Below, piece after piece: positions 46,520 to 57,892 of a DNA stretch of 64,000 bases (position 1 is its first letter; each line of letters opens with the position of its first letter). The DNA comes from Purshia tridentata (Eukaryota; Streptophyta; Magnoliopsida; Rosales; Rosaceae), in assembly GCA_003254885.1 (NCBI GenBank), contig QANT01007077.1:1-64000 (forward strand), read 5' to 3'. Both the position numbers and the translations under genes were made by a program. The notes under the pieces are model-generated. The model saw only the letters and a program-made list of their open reading frames with translations. It did not search any database and was not told the DNA's origin.

Positions 46520-48660
46520 GACCATACACTCCTGCTATTGGACAATACACGTGGGCCCCCACTCACTTTCTTTATCTACGCTACGCCCTCCACTGCAACC
46601 TTGAAGGCCAACACGTGACTTGACCCTTCTTATCTCGCGATATATTTAGTCATTTTCTGGAATTTCGATAAAATAAAATTTAATTATCCAAAATTGACTT
46701 GTAAGTTGTATTACCAATTTCTGTTTAATATTTTTGAACTATAATTAATCAGATGATTTTTAATATTTTTGTTTAATTACTAGTACAATAAAAATCCACA
46801 GGGTGGGTGCACTAACTTCGAAGACCTTGGCTTGAAACCAACATGGTTTGCATGAATTTACTCCAACAAGCAAATATGGAAGAATATATAGTAAACTTGG
46901 TGCTGTAGATAATATATACATATATGGCAATGTTAGTAGCACGTGATGTGACAAAAATTAGGGTTACCTCTAAATTAAGGTGGCGGGGCCATTTTGAAAT
47001 GCAACTTGTAGAGTTTTCACTTTTAGGTAAGGGTTGTGTTATCCAAACCAAGTATACAATAATTTAATTGTTCATTATTTTTTTCTTATTTTACTATGAA
47101 AATTTAAGAAAATTGAGGGGCTTGTAAATTGTTAAGTCAAAAATTTAACTTGAAATGGAAATTCTAGTATATAACCCAAAAATTGATTTTTTTTTTTTGC
47201 TGAAACAAAAAAAAGTTGAGTTTTTAACTTGGTACGCCATCTAATATTACTGCCTAATATATTTAAAAGTTTATATTCATCCTTAATTCAAATATAACAA
47301 ATGCTATAAATCTCGGGCGCACCAAGGTTTCGATCCCATGGGATAGAGTCCACAATCAATGTGCAGATCCTAATCCAAATGTTCTTAACCTAAATGATAG
47401 GTCCCCTTAAATAAGAAAACGGCTAATTTCTACCAAATTATGATATATATCATAAATCATAAAGATTGATAAAACGCACAAAGTTTTTATGCCAAATGTA
47501 CTAGTGATCATCTTATATTATGAAAAGAATAATATGAGAGTTAAATTCTTGTCGTGTAATGACGAATTTCTAATTAAATATTGAAGTCTTAGGAATTGGT
47601 GAAAGTAACACTCATCCATGATAATAAACAATTATCATCAGTTGCATACAACCAAGGTATGATATCATCTTCTTAACTATTGACAAAACCCTTGAGGTTT
47701 TTATGCTAATTGTACTAATGACCATCTCCCATTGAGGAAATAAGAGGGCAGAATCAAACTCTTACTGTGTAAAAACAAATTCGTAATTATATATTGAAAT
47801 TCAAATAAATTATGTAAGTTGACATGAAAACAACCCATTAATTTAACAAGATTATACGATTTTAACATAACACAATAAATCTCAACCTAAACAATAGGTT
47901 TTATAAATTATTCATCTGAATTTTATACTTTTTTTACAATATATTATTTGAAAGAAAATTGCTACAGTATACTATCTGAACTTTACACAATATTACAATG
48001 TACTACTATCTGTTTGAGTTTTCGTCATAACTTTATTAAAAAAGTTATGTGTCCTGCAAAATTTAGATAATATTATAATAACGTAGAAAATTCAAGTGTA
48101 CATTGTAATATCGTGCAAAGTTAAAGTGATAACTTATAATAGTCTGAACAATACAGGCGAATAGCATCCGAGTTTTTTGGTGTAATGGATACGAAGGAAA
48201 AAAAAAAAAGTAACCATGGTTATCTTGCGCTCACTCGAAAAGGGTGTGTGTATTAAGTACGCTCACTCCTCCCTCCATCCACATCCATCCAAACCTGCCC
48301 GTTAATAGCACGACAATGCCACTTCCCAATAAAAACACAACAACTTTTCCCACTAAACGCCGTTACCTGCCACTCACTCCAATGACCAATCAAGCGCCGA
48401 CACCTGGGAACGGCGAGCTTAAACGCCGTTTATACTGTCCCCAAGCCGCCTTTATTAATGAACACCTAATATGGTGTCGCTGTATGGGGCTTGATGACCC
48501 GGTCCACGGGCTTTAGCCGGTTGCATAGGGCTCGGTCACCGGTGATTTCGGGTTGCCTGCTCAGACCAGTGGGTTAGAAATTGACTGCGGTTGAAATCAT
48601 TGCACGCTGTTTTGACCCACCCAGGTAAAGTTCCCATTTTCAGACACTCGGAGACTCAGA
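46520..48660. promoter_or_regulatory. Upstream region of ARF2 with G-boxes
   Basis: Perfect CACGTG palindromes occur at 46548-46553 (in ACACGTGGGCCC, which also contains a TGGGCC element), 46612-46617 and 46940-46945. The part 46960-48220 is AT-rich and featureless. From about 48250 the DNA becomes GC-richer up to the ARF2 leader, the likely proximal promoter. A 90-codon frame at 48244-48516 is Pro/Thr-rich and probably not coding. Confidence 0.4.
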
Positions 48661-48713
48661 GAGAGACTCAAGAGCGAGAGAGACAGAGAGAGAGTTTGGA
48701 GCTGCTTTGGTGC

Positions 48714-48728
48714 ATGGAGCTGTGGTGA
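48714..48728 (+). promoter_or_regulatory. ARF2 upstream ORF 1 (MELW)
   Basis: ATG with four codons and TGA, 410 bases before the main start. Context GCATGG has G at +4. Confidence 0.5.
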
Positions 48729-48964
48729 AGGGAGAGAACGAGAGGCCGTGAGTTGCAGAGAGAGATAGAGAAGAGGAAGAGGCAGCCATTGACGGTTGAA
48801 TCGAGGGAATTGGTTGAGAATTGAGAGAAAGCTTTGCTTTGAGTTCTGAAACTAGGGGGTATTCAACTATTCATCGAGCTAAGGGGTTGATAGGTGAGAA
48901 CTGGAGGTTTTGATAGCGACAACTTCTGGTTCGAGCTCTGAGCTAGGGTTTCGATTGAGGTCTC

Positions 48965-48996
<32 letters not shown>

Positions 48997-49008
48997 GTGG
49001 ATATACAG

Positions 49009-49026
49009 ATGCTTATGGTGGATTAA
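49009..49026 (+). promoter_or_regulatory. ARF2 upstream ORF 2 (MLMVD)
   Basis: ATG with five codons and TAA, directly after the GA repeat. It contains a second in-frame ATG. Confidence 0.5.
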
Positions 49027-49108
49027 GGACTATAGGGACTAGGTGCTTATCTGTTTGGATCTTAAGCTGTTTCGGAGAGCCGAGAAATTACTGTGTTTAG
49101 AGTTTCAG

Positions 49109-49126
49109 ATGAGAGATCTGTGCTGA
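49109..49126 (+). promoter_or_regulatory. ARF2 upstream ORF 3 (MRDLC)
   Basis: ATG with five codons and TGA, ending 12 bases before the ARF2 start. That is too close for efficient reinitiation by the usual rules. Confidence 0.55.
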
Positions 49127-49138
49127 GCTCTTGAAGAA

Positions 49139-52100
49139 ATGGCGTCATCGGAGGTTTCGATAAAGGACAATTGCGGAAACCAGAGGGGGGAGAGCTTCTC
49201 TTCGGGTTTCAGCGACCACAACGATGCTAGGAATACTGCTGAGGGGCAAAAAGGTCAATCCAAAGCTTCCGCTGCCGGCAGAGGTATTTCCGGTGAATTT
49301 GGTTTCGTTTCCGCGGACATATTGTGGTTTCTATTCCCAGTGATACGGTCGCTGATTGTTGTGGTTTTTTTCCTCTGATTTTGATGTTTTCTTTTTGTAG
49401 ATGCTGAAACTGCACTCTATACGGAGCTTTGGCACGCATGCGCTGGGCCGCTTGTGACTGTGCCGCGTGAACGGGAACGAGTTTTTTATTTCCCGCAGGG
49501 ACACATCGAGCAGGTTTGGCTTTTCAAAGTCTTTCTGCTACTGTGCTATCTACCCATATTTGGGCTTCACTTGAATTGTTTCAATTGCCTTCATTTTTTT
49601 TCTTTTCATTTTTTGACGAAATTGAAGAGCAGTCAATTATTGTGTTTTTGGGTCAATACATGTCAATTGATTTTGATGGTTGATTGGTGTTAATTTGAGG
49701 GGTTTGAGTTGTACTTCATTTGTTTGTTTTTAGGGTATGTGCGTTTTTGGGTTTTTGTTCCATTACTAATGGTTTTGTTTTCTGGGCATTCAATTAGGTG
49801 GAGGCTTCGACTAATCAGGTGGCTGACCAACAGATGCCTGTATATAATCTTCCGTCAAAGATACTTTGCCGAGTGATCAATGTACAATTGAAGGTAGTGG
49901 TTGTACAATCTTGTGAAGATATTATGGAATTAGGTTTTGGGGGTTTATTAGCATTAATTGGTTTGCAGCTTTAATATGTACTTAAGGACCTTTAGAATTG
50001 GAAATGAATGAATGAATTTCTTTTTGTAGGCTGAACCTGACACTGATGAGGTATTTGCACAAGTCACTTTACTTCCTGAGCCAAGTGTAAGTTTTCTCTG
50101 GAGTATTCTGGGTTATTAAGATTTGAGTGCAATTGATGAGGGTTGAGATTTTGACACTTTTATGTTCTTTTAAATTCCAGCAAGATGAGAATGCAGTGGA
50201 GAAGGAACCTCCCCCACCTCTGCCTCCAAGATTTCAAGTACATTCATTTTGTAAGACCTTAACTGCTTCGGATACAAGCACTCATGGTGGATTTTCAGTG
50301 CTAAGGCGGCATGCAGATGAATGCCTTCCACCACTGGTTGGTTTCTATTAGCTTATAGTTTTGCATTCCTTTCATTTTGTCGGGGAAATTGGATTTAATG
50401 TGGGTTGGTTTTTGGCTTGTTCTTTTGCAGGACATGTCTCGCCAGCCTCCAACCCAGGAGTTGGTTGCCAAAGATTTGCATGGAAATGAGTGGCGCTTTC
50501 GCCATATCTTCCGAGGTAATTGCTATGCATCTAACATTAATTGCATGCCGGTGTACTTGTGTTATCCAATCCTTCTCTTGGTACCATTTTTACTGATACT
50601 AGTGAAATAAGGTTGATGAGAGACTTTTGGTAATGTAATAATTTACATCTTGTTTAGCTTTCTTTCGTTTAATTAACATGATGAATGATGTTAATGACAG
50701 GTCAACCACGGAGGCATTTGCTTCAAAGTGGTTGGAGTGTTTTTGTTAGTTCCAAGAGGCTTGTTGCAGGGGATGCATTTATATTTCTAAGGTTAGTTGA
50801 TTTCTTAGATATCTGAGATTCCATATACTTGCTTACTTTTTTCCTTTTTTCTTTTTTTGCTTGGATTATTTATTTATTTATTTTTGTAATGGGACTATCT
50901 TGTGACTTATAGGGGTGAAAATGGGGAGCTTCGTGTTGGTGTTAGACGTGCAATGAGACAGCAGGGCAGTGTTCCATCTTCAGTGATATCTAGTCACAGC
51001 ATGCATCTCGGTGTCCTTGCAACTGCATGGCATGCCATAATAACAGGAACTATGTTCACTGTCTACTACAAGCCAAGGTGTGGTTTATTATTAGTATAAA
51101 GCTGCGCAAATTATTTGCCATAGATTTTGACTTAATCTTGTTGATGCTAAGTATGCAACTGTTAGTTTTGCTTTTCTATATTTTTATACTTTCTTTTATA
51201 TATAAATTTTTATGATGTTATTGCATCTTTATGACAGCAATAGTCATGAAAGGGAATAGACTTTCAAATAGATTTAAATTTGTGTGAAGTGCTCTTGTAA
51301 ATGTTTGTTCCAGGACAAGCCCTGCTGAGTTCATTGTTCCATTTGATCAGTACATGGAGTCTGTTAAAAACAACTATTCTATTGGGATGAGGTTCAAGAT
51401 GAGGTTTGAAGGTGAAGAAGCTCCAGAGCAGAGGTATGTTTGATGGCTGCTGATTTTTATACCATGCTTCTTTGTTCTGTCTTAACTACCAGAAATGTAT
51501 AATATATTTTATTGTAGGTTTACTGGTACAATAATTGGAATTGAAGATGCTGACCCCCAAAGATGGCGAGATTCCAAATGGAGATGCCTTAAGGTAATAT
51601 AAATTCCTTAAGAAAGCATGTGATCTTTTTTTTCACATGCTAAAACTAACATTCTTATGTTTCTTAAAGGTGAGGTGGGATGAAACTTCTACCATACCTC
51701 GTCCAGAGAGAGTTTCACCTTGGAAAATAGAGCCTGCTCTTGCTCCGCCTGCATTGAATCCCCTTCCAATGCCCAGGCAGAAAAGGCCTCGGTCAAACAT
51801 GGTGCCCTCCTCCCCAGACTCCTCTGTTCTTACAAGAGAAGGTCCAGAATTACTGACTTTGTTATATTTTTAGATTCCTTAAATAGCGTTATACAGAAGA
51901 TTTGTAGTTTTCTTTCTACTCAAAAGGAAATAAAATTTTTCTTTGTTAATTTAGTAGGTTCATCGAAAGCGACTGTAGACCCTGCACAACCAAGTGGGTT
52001 TTCAAGGGTCTTGCAAGGTCAAGAATTCTCGACCTTGAGAGGCCATTTTGCGGAAAGCGAGTCTGATACTGCTGAAAAGTCTATTGTATGGCCACCTTCA

Positions 52101-53459
52101 CTGGATGATGAGAAGATGGATATGGTTTCTGCTTCAAGAAGATATGGTTCAGAGAACTGGATGCCCACAGGGAGGCATGAACCAACTTACACAGATTTGC
52201 TATCAGGCTTTGGTGCTAATGTTGATTCCTCTCATGGGATTTGTCCACCCTTTGTTGATCAAGCTTCAGTATCTGCTAATTCAATGAGAAAGCATTCACT
52301 GGATCAGGAAGGCAAGTTTAACTTGCATCCATGGTCCATGCTGCCCTCATCTCTGTCACTTAGCTTGGACTCTAATCGGAAGGGTCCTGTTGGCAATTTA
52401 TCTTACCAAGCACAAGGGAATGTTAGATATGGTGGGTTTAGTGACTATTCTATTCTCCATGGTCATAGAGTTGAGCAACCACATGGAAATTGGTTGATGC
52501 CTCCACCACCCCCATCTCATTATGAGAATCATGCGAATGCAAGGGAGGTCATGCCAAAACATATATCGCCACTGAAACATGAGGTTGTGAAACCTAAAGA
52601 TGGAAACTACAAGCTCTTTGGCATTCCGCTCATAACACCAGAGCCTTCATTTCCACACAGAAATTTGATGACCGAGTCAGCCCATCATAACCAAGCTCAT
52701 ACATTTGAGTCTGACCAGAAGTCTGAAAAATCAAGGGGCTCAAAATCAGCGGATAATCCCTTAGCTGTTAGTGAGCCAGAGAAACTGTCGCAAACTTCTC
52801 AGCAACATGTCCGAGATGTGCAGGGTAAATCCCAGGGTGGTTCAACTAGGAGTTGTACGAAGGTAATCTACATCTTCTTCCTGTCTTTGTATTTTCTTGG
52901 ACTTCTTTAGATATCTGTAGACAACATGACAGCCTATCTGAAGCAGGACTTAATAAATTGCTATTGGTTCCAGGTTCACAAGCAGGGTATTGCACTTGGT
53001 AGGTCTGTTGATCTTACCAAGTTCAATGACTACAAAGAACTGATTGCTGAATTGGACCAATTGTTTGAATTTGGTGGTGAACTTGTGGACCCGAAAAAGA
53101 ATTGGCTGATTGTATATACTGATGATGAGGGTGATATGATGCTTGTTGGTGATGATCCCTGGCAGTAAGTATTTATCTTGCATCGATCTGAAAGTGCTTC
53201 ATAAGTCGATTAATTCTATCTGTTATATTTTTCTTTGTGACTTTATTGAGGAGTACTATTATATGTGTAATTTAGGGAATTTTGTGGCATAGTCCGGAAG
53301 ATTTTCATCTACACCAGAGAGGAGGTCCAAAAGATGAACCCTGGGACCCTAAATTCACAGGGGGAAGAGAATTCATCGTTGGCTGCTACTGAGGTTGTGG
53401 ACACAAGAGAGGGGAAGTCTCAGCCACTTCTCTCAGCATCTACTCCTGAGAACTGTTAG
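49139..53459 (+). CDS. ARF2: Auxin response factor 2 (ARF2), repressor class
   Basis: Fourteen GT-AG exons join in frame to 851 residues (Arabidopsis ARF2 has 859), with near identity across the DNA-binding part. The protein binds auxin response elements and represses transcription; the Arabidopsis gene limits seed and organ size and promotes senescence. Order: dimerisation arm, B3 domain (about 155-257, from [20 protein letters not shown]), Aux_resp (about 275-380), a middle region with basic KRPRS, KLFGI (644-648, matching the RLFGI-type TOPLESS-binding motif), and a PB1 domain (728-815) with invariant VHKQG lysine and the [16 protein letters not shown] acidic face. Exon 12 (51958-52862) encodes most of the middle region and contains a tasiR-ARF target. 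The ATG begins MASSEVSIK as in Arabidopsis. It is convergent with the ICE1-type gene. Confidence 0.98.
52005..52025 (+). promoter_or_regulatory. TAS3 tasiR-ARF target site in ARF2
   Basis: The 21 bases running from AGGGTCTTGCAAGG to TCAAGAA are complementary to tasiR-ARF, with few mismatches. The site encodes RVLQGQE (from residue 442), the same peptide that carries the site in Arabidopsis ARF2. TAS3-derived tasiRNAs are known to cleave ARF2, ARF3 and ARF4 transcripts, so this gene is probably under the same control. Complementarity was judged by eye. Confidence 0.85.
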
Positions 53460-54164
53460 GCCTGCCTCAAGATTTGTAGGTAATATGACTTCGCACATCA
53501 TCACTATTCAACAATAGATTCTCTTGTTTTGACTGTTGACTACACTGTATACCCACCCAAAATGAAAAAAGCAATGGCTACACCCTCTCCCCAAGTTGCT
53601 TTGTTTAGCATTTTATGTCCTGTGCCATTTTTCTCATAGTATCTGACTCATGTTTTGTAGATTTTTGGGGGAAGATGATATTCACCGTTCTTTTGTGAGA
53701 GTGCTATTAAACTATTCGGATATATGAACTACTCGTGATGGATGTTAGCTCGTTTCTCTATTGGACTTGATCAAAATTAGTACGAGAAGTGCATGTGATT
53801 TATCCAGTTTTGGACATATGTTCTGGAGGTAGTTTATTTTGAAGTGCAGGGTTATATAGATATAGATAAATGTATACCTCGTTTTGAGTAAGGTGATGTG
53901 GCCGTCCTTTGTCAAACAATTCCACCTTGTACATAGCTGTTTTACCTCTTTTTCCCAACCTTGTAATGTAAGTAAGTGCACAGATTGTCTAATGTTATGC
54001 TTTTTGGGTTAAGGAAGAAATTACCTAATGTAGTCAGTTTTTCTGGTTTCTTATCTTAAAATACTCTGCATTTCTGCCTTTGTTGAAATTTTGTTTTGGG
54101 GTTATATTATGCAAGATATTTTGCTATTTGCATTGTACAGCTGTAAATTTGCAAGTAACCACGG
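53460..54164. other. ARF2 3' UTR and downstream DNA
   Basis: Probable ARF2 3' UTR. A GTAAGT-less, T-rich tail and AATAAA-poor sequence make the poly(A) site hard to place. No gene is seen. Confidence 0.45.
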
Positions 54165-54450
54165 CAGGGGTGAGATGACCCTAAGTTTTGAAAAAAAGTC
54201 TTGTTTCTTTGTAAAAACATTTTTTAGAGATATACCATTGAACTCAAATAACATTATTTAGATGCTTGATCTTTATAGTAATGGTAAATATAAGTTTATT
54301 TTTATTTTTAGTATTCGATTGATTAATATTGTTTTTGTTTTTTTATTTGAAAGAGCGGGTTTACTTGAATTGTCAATTTATTTGATTTTTTGCTTTTGCC
54401 TTTATTTTACTTTTTAAACTTTCGTTAGGTCAGGCTGTTTAAGGCAGGAA
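54165..54450. repeat. hAT-like dispersed repeat, copy 2 (degenerate)
   Basis: The copy starts CAGGGGTGAGATGACCCTAA and shares ordered blocks with 15378-15660: AAGTTTTG followed by A runs, TTGTAAAAACATTTTT, and CTTGATCTTTATAG followed by a GGTAAATATAAGTTTA stretch. It breaks off near 54450. Both copies have the same orientation, about 39 kb apart. No coding sequence is left. Confidence 0.4.
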
Positions 54451-55227
54451 ATTAAACTATTTTTTTTCTGGTCCGAAAATTGGAAAAATTTTAACCGAAC
54501 ACATTGTTCAAGCCACCGACAGAGACACACACATATAAAAAGGGGATGGTTGTACGAAATTCTTATCAAAACAGAGTAAAGGATAAGATGTAAAGCCATA
54601 GGATACGAGAGACTGTTTGCGTGTTTCGTGCGATAGAAGTCATATAATTGGTTGGAATATTCCGGATGAGATATTGAGATGAGAGGTGGGGGGGTCCAAA
54701 ACCCAAAAGTATATGCCGACACAAAACATCACCTCATACCCCCTCAATTTTATGATCTGGATCTTTGGGACTATTGGGTTTCATTCTGCTTTCATGATCT
54801 CTCTCATCATCACAACCGCATTACGTCACAGGCCACTTCTAGGCTAAGACCAAATCCCAACATTGACCAAGCCCAAGTGAAGCCCAATTATAATTTGGAG
54901 CAAGTTCCCACAGAATTTCAAGACTAAAACACAAACACAATGGTCCTAAAGATAATTTATTTAAGAACTTGAAAAGGAAAATGCTGAGAATTACAAATTT
55001 TCAGTCAATTCAGGTCTGATCAGCGCTGAACTTTCTGCTACATAAAGCTTAAGAACTTGAAAAGGAAAAAGGCTGAGAACTACAGAGTTTCTTCAAAAGC
55101 TGCTAATTAAAACTTTGATAGATGGGACGATTGAGCTATGGCAAACCAAAACATACCAAAACATATACAGATTGCATGACTTCCATCTTGTTAAAGAAAC
55201 TTCTTCAGTCAGTTGTTTTGCTGCAAC
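54451..55227. other. Intergenic DNA between converging ARF2 and ICE1-type genes
   Basis: No gene is supported. A direct repeat containing AAGAACTTGAAAAGGAAAA and GCTGAGAA occurs at about 54963 and 55050 (copies about 87 bp apart), close to the 3' end of the ICE1-type gene, perhaps in its 3' UTR. Frames of 80-100 codons here have no motif. Confidence 0.5.
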
Positions 55228-57892
55228 CTATATCATGCCATGGAACCCAGCTGAGTCCAAAAGTACTGCTTTCACATGATCAGGGTGGACGTCTTGACCT
55301 TCCTTGCATTGCTGAAAATAGAGACAAGTTATCTCTTGCACTAGCATTTAGTAATAGTATAAGGAACTTAACAATAAGAAAAATGTTCTTTTAGCAGACT
55401 GGCATGTTATATAATTGTCAATCTATATCATTAGTTAAATGAATTCTTGTTTGAGTGTGTAGTCCGAAAATGACAGTTTGATGATATAACATGTCAGATT
55501 GTTGACGAGAGAACATTGTCTGCCTCAACCATATTGTGCAATGGTAATATTAGTTGTGCGGTGTGTATACAAAGAACTCACAACAGGAAGAAATAATACC
55601 TCAGCACGGAAAATATCCATGGCAAAACCATTGAAACAGCTAATCACAGCTTGCTGGATGTCTAACCCAAGGTTATCTAAAGCTCTCATAGTGGATAGCA
55701 AGAGACCAGGCCTTCGGCCACAAAACATGTGGATGTTCACTGCTCTTCCTTCTCGGACCCTAACTTCAACCTATATAATCATTAACATCAGAACACCATA
55801 ATGATATATTTACTATGATAGTGGCACCATGTTCTAGGATAAATAAAGATCTTAATGAAAAGAGTGGCTCATTCCGTCTGGATTTTTGTTAACAAGTAAA
55901 ATCGCCTGAAGTGGAAGAATAGAATGCACCAAACATGTATTCCTCACTAGAAAAGTTTGGTTAAAAGAGGAAAATCTAATTATACTATTGGGTTGAAGAA
56001 ATTCAAAAGGACTTTTCAAGCATAGAGGGTTTACCCTTGTAGGTTGGCCATTCGGGCTAGGCAATGAGCTGGGGCAAAGTTCTTCCTTAATACGACTTGG
56101 CAGAGTAGACGGAGTTGGTGTCAAAGGGTGGAAAGTACTAGCAGTTGGTCCCAATGAAGACCCAGGAGGGATTGACTCCAATTCGTTATGGAGGTTGTTG
56201 ATCCTCTGCAGAAGTTCCTTCAAGTACTCAATTGCATCTCCAAGGATTGAAGCCCTATCCATCTGATAGAACAAGACAGAATATGTTATTTGGATCATAC
56301 AATATTCATGAAGCACAAGAAAAACAAAACTTTAAAAGCCTCTTTTGTAGATTCTTTAAATAGTGACTTACTGACTTATCTTTCATTTAAGTTGGCCTAA
56401 AAGTTTGAATAAATGGAGTCTGTTTAGAACAACACATATGACTTGTGTTTCACTCTGCATTTTTACTTTCTAGACGTGTTAAACAACACAATTGTATTTT
56501 GAAAAGTTCTGTTGAAAATTTAAGAACAGCTGCCAGAGGCCATGTTAGAGAAATTAACGCTATCATAAACTGAAATGGATCATTTTGGAACCTTGTAAAG
56601 ATGCTACTTGTTCAACAATGCAAAGGCTAATAACAAATTGCTTGTGAATCTTGAGGACCTAATCGCCTAAAACAGAACATCAGTGCTTACCAAAATTCAC
56701 GAGAAAATTGTGTAAATGGAAGATAAATTCTTACTTTGCTGATTTTTGGAACAACAGATCTCAGCATATACAGCCTATCATTGAGCTTCTTCCGGCGGCG
56801 CCTCTCAGCCATCAAATTCTTAGCAGGCAACCCTTTCTTCTTTCCCTTAGGATCCCCACCAGCAGTAACAGTACTATTTGCATTCGAACTATTCACACCA
56901 TTCTTGGCACTCTCATCCACCTTAGTGTTCTCAGTAAACTCATCTGAATCATAGTTCAGACCTGAACCATCGAGACTCACGTCTTCAAGATCATCTCCAC
57001 CACTCATTTTCCTCTTCTTCTCATTATCTTCACCCATTTCCCACCTTCCCTTATCCCCTAGAGTACTCAAAACCAGGCCGCCTTCCGAGCCCAAAACCCC
57101 CAAATTGCCTCCATTATCAGCCAAATTTTTCCGAAGTCTTTTCTGAAAAAGAGTGGGCTGTCCTCCCTGTGGGAAGGAATCAAGGGGTCTCAATAATTTA
57201 GACCTATTAGGAAACAAAGCATTGGCTGGACTCTCATCAAAACCCCGAAAACCCGAAAAATTTGATGTGTTTTCAAGCAATTGAGGCAGACGGGTGGCTG
57301 AAAACTGTAAATTTGAACACAAATTTTGAGCATTCATCTGGTTGTTTGAGCTCAAATCATTAAGCCCAGTTACAACCCCACCTCCCCTGTTCATCAAACT
57401 TGAGCCACCTGAGGCTTGAGCGTCAAGAAACCCAATTTCACAGCCCAAATCGAAGCCATGATCTAAAGGGTTGTTATTAGGAACAACATTAAGGAGCGAA
57501 GACAAGGAGGGGTTTGGAGGCGGCAAATAGTACTGAACCTGAGAAGGGTCAAGATTGTTGAAAACGGAGGAAGATGGTGAGCAAGAAGAGGAAGAGTCCA
57601 CCTGGTGGAGCAACAAGCTTTCTGGGTCAACGAAGCTCGGCGAGAAGGTTAAGTCTCTGACATCGGAGTGGTTCTGTATGCCATTATTCGGCATGTACCA
57701 GTCGTCTTCAACCTCGAGCATGGATTTGAAGGTGGACAGCGAACCCATCTCATCTTTGTTCTCCACAACACCGCAATTGTTGTTGTTGTTGCCGTTGTTA
57801 GCAGCGGTGTTGGTGGTGGTTCGAGCCCATGAACCAGAGTCACATCCTTCCCTATCCTCCATCCAAACGACGCCGTTCATTCTGGGCAGCAT
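55228..57892 (-). CDS. ICE1: ICE1/SCREAM-type bHLH transcription factor
   Basis: Four exons (57892-56735, 56262-56035, 55770-55600, 55311-55228) join in phase 0 to 546 residues. ICE1 (SCRM) activates CBF/DREB1 genes in the cold and pairs with SPCH, MUTE and FAMA in stomatal development. The bHLH (about 359-406) reads [20 protein letters not shown], then [20 protein letters not shown] across the exon 1-2 joint. After it come [10 protein letters not shown] and [15 protein letters not shown], which match the Arabidopsis SUMO site (KEE) and the serine site in SSLPSP. The ACT-like C terminus (463-546) ends AGFHGMI. The N-terminal half is Asn/Ser-rich and less conserved. At residues 251-255 the sequence is KRLRK where Arabidopsis has KRAAM. 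ICE2 cannot be fully excluded. Confidence 0.97.

Larger units (their letters stand above)
48661..49138 (+). promoter_or_regulatory. ARF2 5' leader, GA-rich
   Basis: GA-rich DNA runs from about 48655 to the ARF2 ATG, including an exact (AG)13 at 48965-48990. GA tracts in plant leaders are known sites for BPC/BBR GAGA-binding factors. Three short upstream ORFs lie inside. No clear leader intron was found, so all three are probably in the mature leader if transcription starts near 48650. That start is inferred. Confidence 0.55.

Noticed and set aside
47310-47345. GGTTTCGATCCC as a tRNA or SINE B box
   Set aside because: No matching A box, acceptor stem or cloverleaf arms were found around it. 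A single box match is expected by chance.
51720-52910. 396-codon frame over ARF2 exons 11-12
   Set aside because: It is exon 11 read in a wrong frame that falls into the true frame only after intron 11. It is not a separate protein.
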